From JBKPHS01 sp046729975 (GTDB taxonomy: Bacteria > Actinomycetota > Thermoleophilia > Solirubrobacterales > Thermoleophilaceae): a stretch of DNA of 5,309 bases. Made by a program: the position numbers and the translations under genes. Under the pieces are notes generated by a model, which was not told the DNA's origin, ran no database searches, and saw only the letters and a list, made by a program, of their open reading frames with translations. The number at the start of each line of letters is the position of its first letter. Position 1 is the stretch's first letter. This document shows, one piece after another, positions 4,983 through 5,309 of this stretch. Location of the stretch: the NCBI GenBank assembly GCA_046729975.1, contig JBKPHS010000015.1, positions 1 to 5,309 of the forward strand, in the 5' to 3' direction.

Positions 4983-5221
4983 TGGCGACCCTCTACCGCT
5001 GCAAGAGCCCGACGAACTGGCTCTGCGGCTGCGGAAAGGTGGCTAGGAAGCTCGACCAGCGGGGAATCCTCTACGAGGAGGTGCGAGTGCCCTACCTGAA
5101 GCGAAACCGCCCCGAGGTCGAGGAGCTGACAGGCCAGCGCTGGGTGCCCGTCCTCGTCCACGGCGACGAGGTGATCCACGACTCCCACCGGATCGTGGAG
5201 TACCTCGAGAGGGCCGGCTGA
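4982..5221 (+). CDS. Stand-alone GST N-terminal / glutaredoxin-like thioredoxin-fold protein
   Basis: The product has 79 residues. MATLYRCKSPTNWLCGCG gives the first strand and a cysteine-rich loop with C7, C15 and C17. VARKLDQRGILYEEVRVP is helix 1 with strand 2. ELTGQRWVPVLVHGDEVI carries the cis-proline V55-P56, and D67-S68-x-R-I-V-EYLE matches the (E/D)-S glutathione-contact motif and helix 3 of GST_N domains. The chain ends there, so the all-helical GST C-terminal domain is absent. The role is unknown: thiol-disulfide exchange or thiol binding is plausible. Most Actinobacteria use mycothiol rather than glutathione, so the thiol partner is open. It starts at ATG 4982, overlapping the patatin stop by one base; GAAGGG 12 nt upstream is a weak ribosome binding site. 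Another one-base overlap joins it to the next gene. Confidence 0.88.
   Translation: MATLYRCKSPTNWLCGCGKVARKLDQRGILYEEVRVPYLKRNRPEVEELTGQRWVPVLVHGDEVIHDSHRIVEYLERAG
5207..5213 (+). promoter_or_regulatory. Ribosome binding site of the last, partial gene
   Basis: GAGAGGG lies 7 nt before ATG 5221 and supports a real coding start there, which matters because only 29 codons of that gene are visible. Confidence 0.5.
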
Positions 5222-5309
5222 TGCCCGCGCCGCGCCGCGCCGCCAGTTACCTGAGGCGTCTCTGGCCACTCGCCCTCGAGGCGTGGCGGCGCTGGGACAA
5301 CCTCAGCCC
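5221..5309 (+). CDS. Start of a small basic protein of unknown function (partial)
   Basis: An open frame starts at ATG 5221, sharing its A with the preceding TGA stop (TGATG), and runs off the window after 29 full codons. The visible protein begins MPAPRRAASYLRRLWPLALE and continues AWRRWDNLS. It is rich in Arg and Trp with an amphipathic helix. The run A-W-R-R-W-D-N-L-S-P is the kind of sequence that precedes K/E-rich helices in small actinobacterial hypothetical proteins, as I recall, but no family can be named from this fragment. GAGAGGG 7 nt upstream and the shared-base overlap support it as the next operon member. Confidence 0.6.
   Translation, partial: MPAPRRAASYLRRLWPLALEAWRRWDNLS

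Overview
The window looks like chromosomal DNA from a high-GC actinobacterium. Nearly every third codon position is G or C, GTG starts are frequent, and genes are packed with 1-8 nt overlaps. A DUF4235-like protein, a Phage_holin_3_6 (DUF1469) protein and a DUF3618 protein sit together, a grouping common in Actinobacteria. Several proteins resemble, from memory, those of the Thermoleophilia/Solirubrobacterales branch, but no marker gene here fixes the taxonomy. There are no rRNA or tRNA genes, no insertion sequences, no CRISPR array, and no gene-free stretch longer than about 30 bases.

Layout: (1) 1-836, plus strand: the C-terminal end of a nitrilase-superfamily amidohydrolase, overlapping by one base a TetR regulator whose ligand domain resembles the fatty-acid-responsive FadR/YsiA type. 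(2) 852-1828, plus strand: four very small membrane-associated proteins in a tight chain (DUF4235-like, an unrecognised C-tail-anchored protein, Phage_holin_3_6, DUF3618). Despite the holin name this looks like a housekeeping envelope cluster, organised like the enterobacterial yqjD-yqjE pair, and not a phage remnant. (3) 1855-2724, minus strand: a complete DegV-family fatty-acid-binding protein, convergent with region 2. (4) 2751-5309, plus strand, divergent from degV across only 26 bp: a minimal DksA/TraR-type zinc-finger protein, an NAD(P)-dependent epimerase/reductase of the HpnA/dihydroflavonol-reductase type, a patatin-like phospholipase, a free-standing GST N-terminal (thioredoxin-fold) domain, and the start of a further small protein. 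These genes are separated by 7 nt or less, or overlap, so they probably form one operon.

A lipid theme links several genes by inference: a FadR-like regulator, a DegV acyl-chain carrier, an epimerase related to a hopanoid-associated family, and a patatin lipase. The most unusual structural feature is a perfect 10-bp inverted repeat (2693-2702 and 2731-2740) that brackets the degV start codon and lies in the shared divergent control region. Neither divergent gene has a visible Shine-Dalgarno sequence, which suggests leaderless or structure-controlled translation. No clearly new multi-gene system is evident; most of the window is ordinary accessory or housekeeping actinobacterial sequence.
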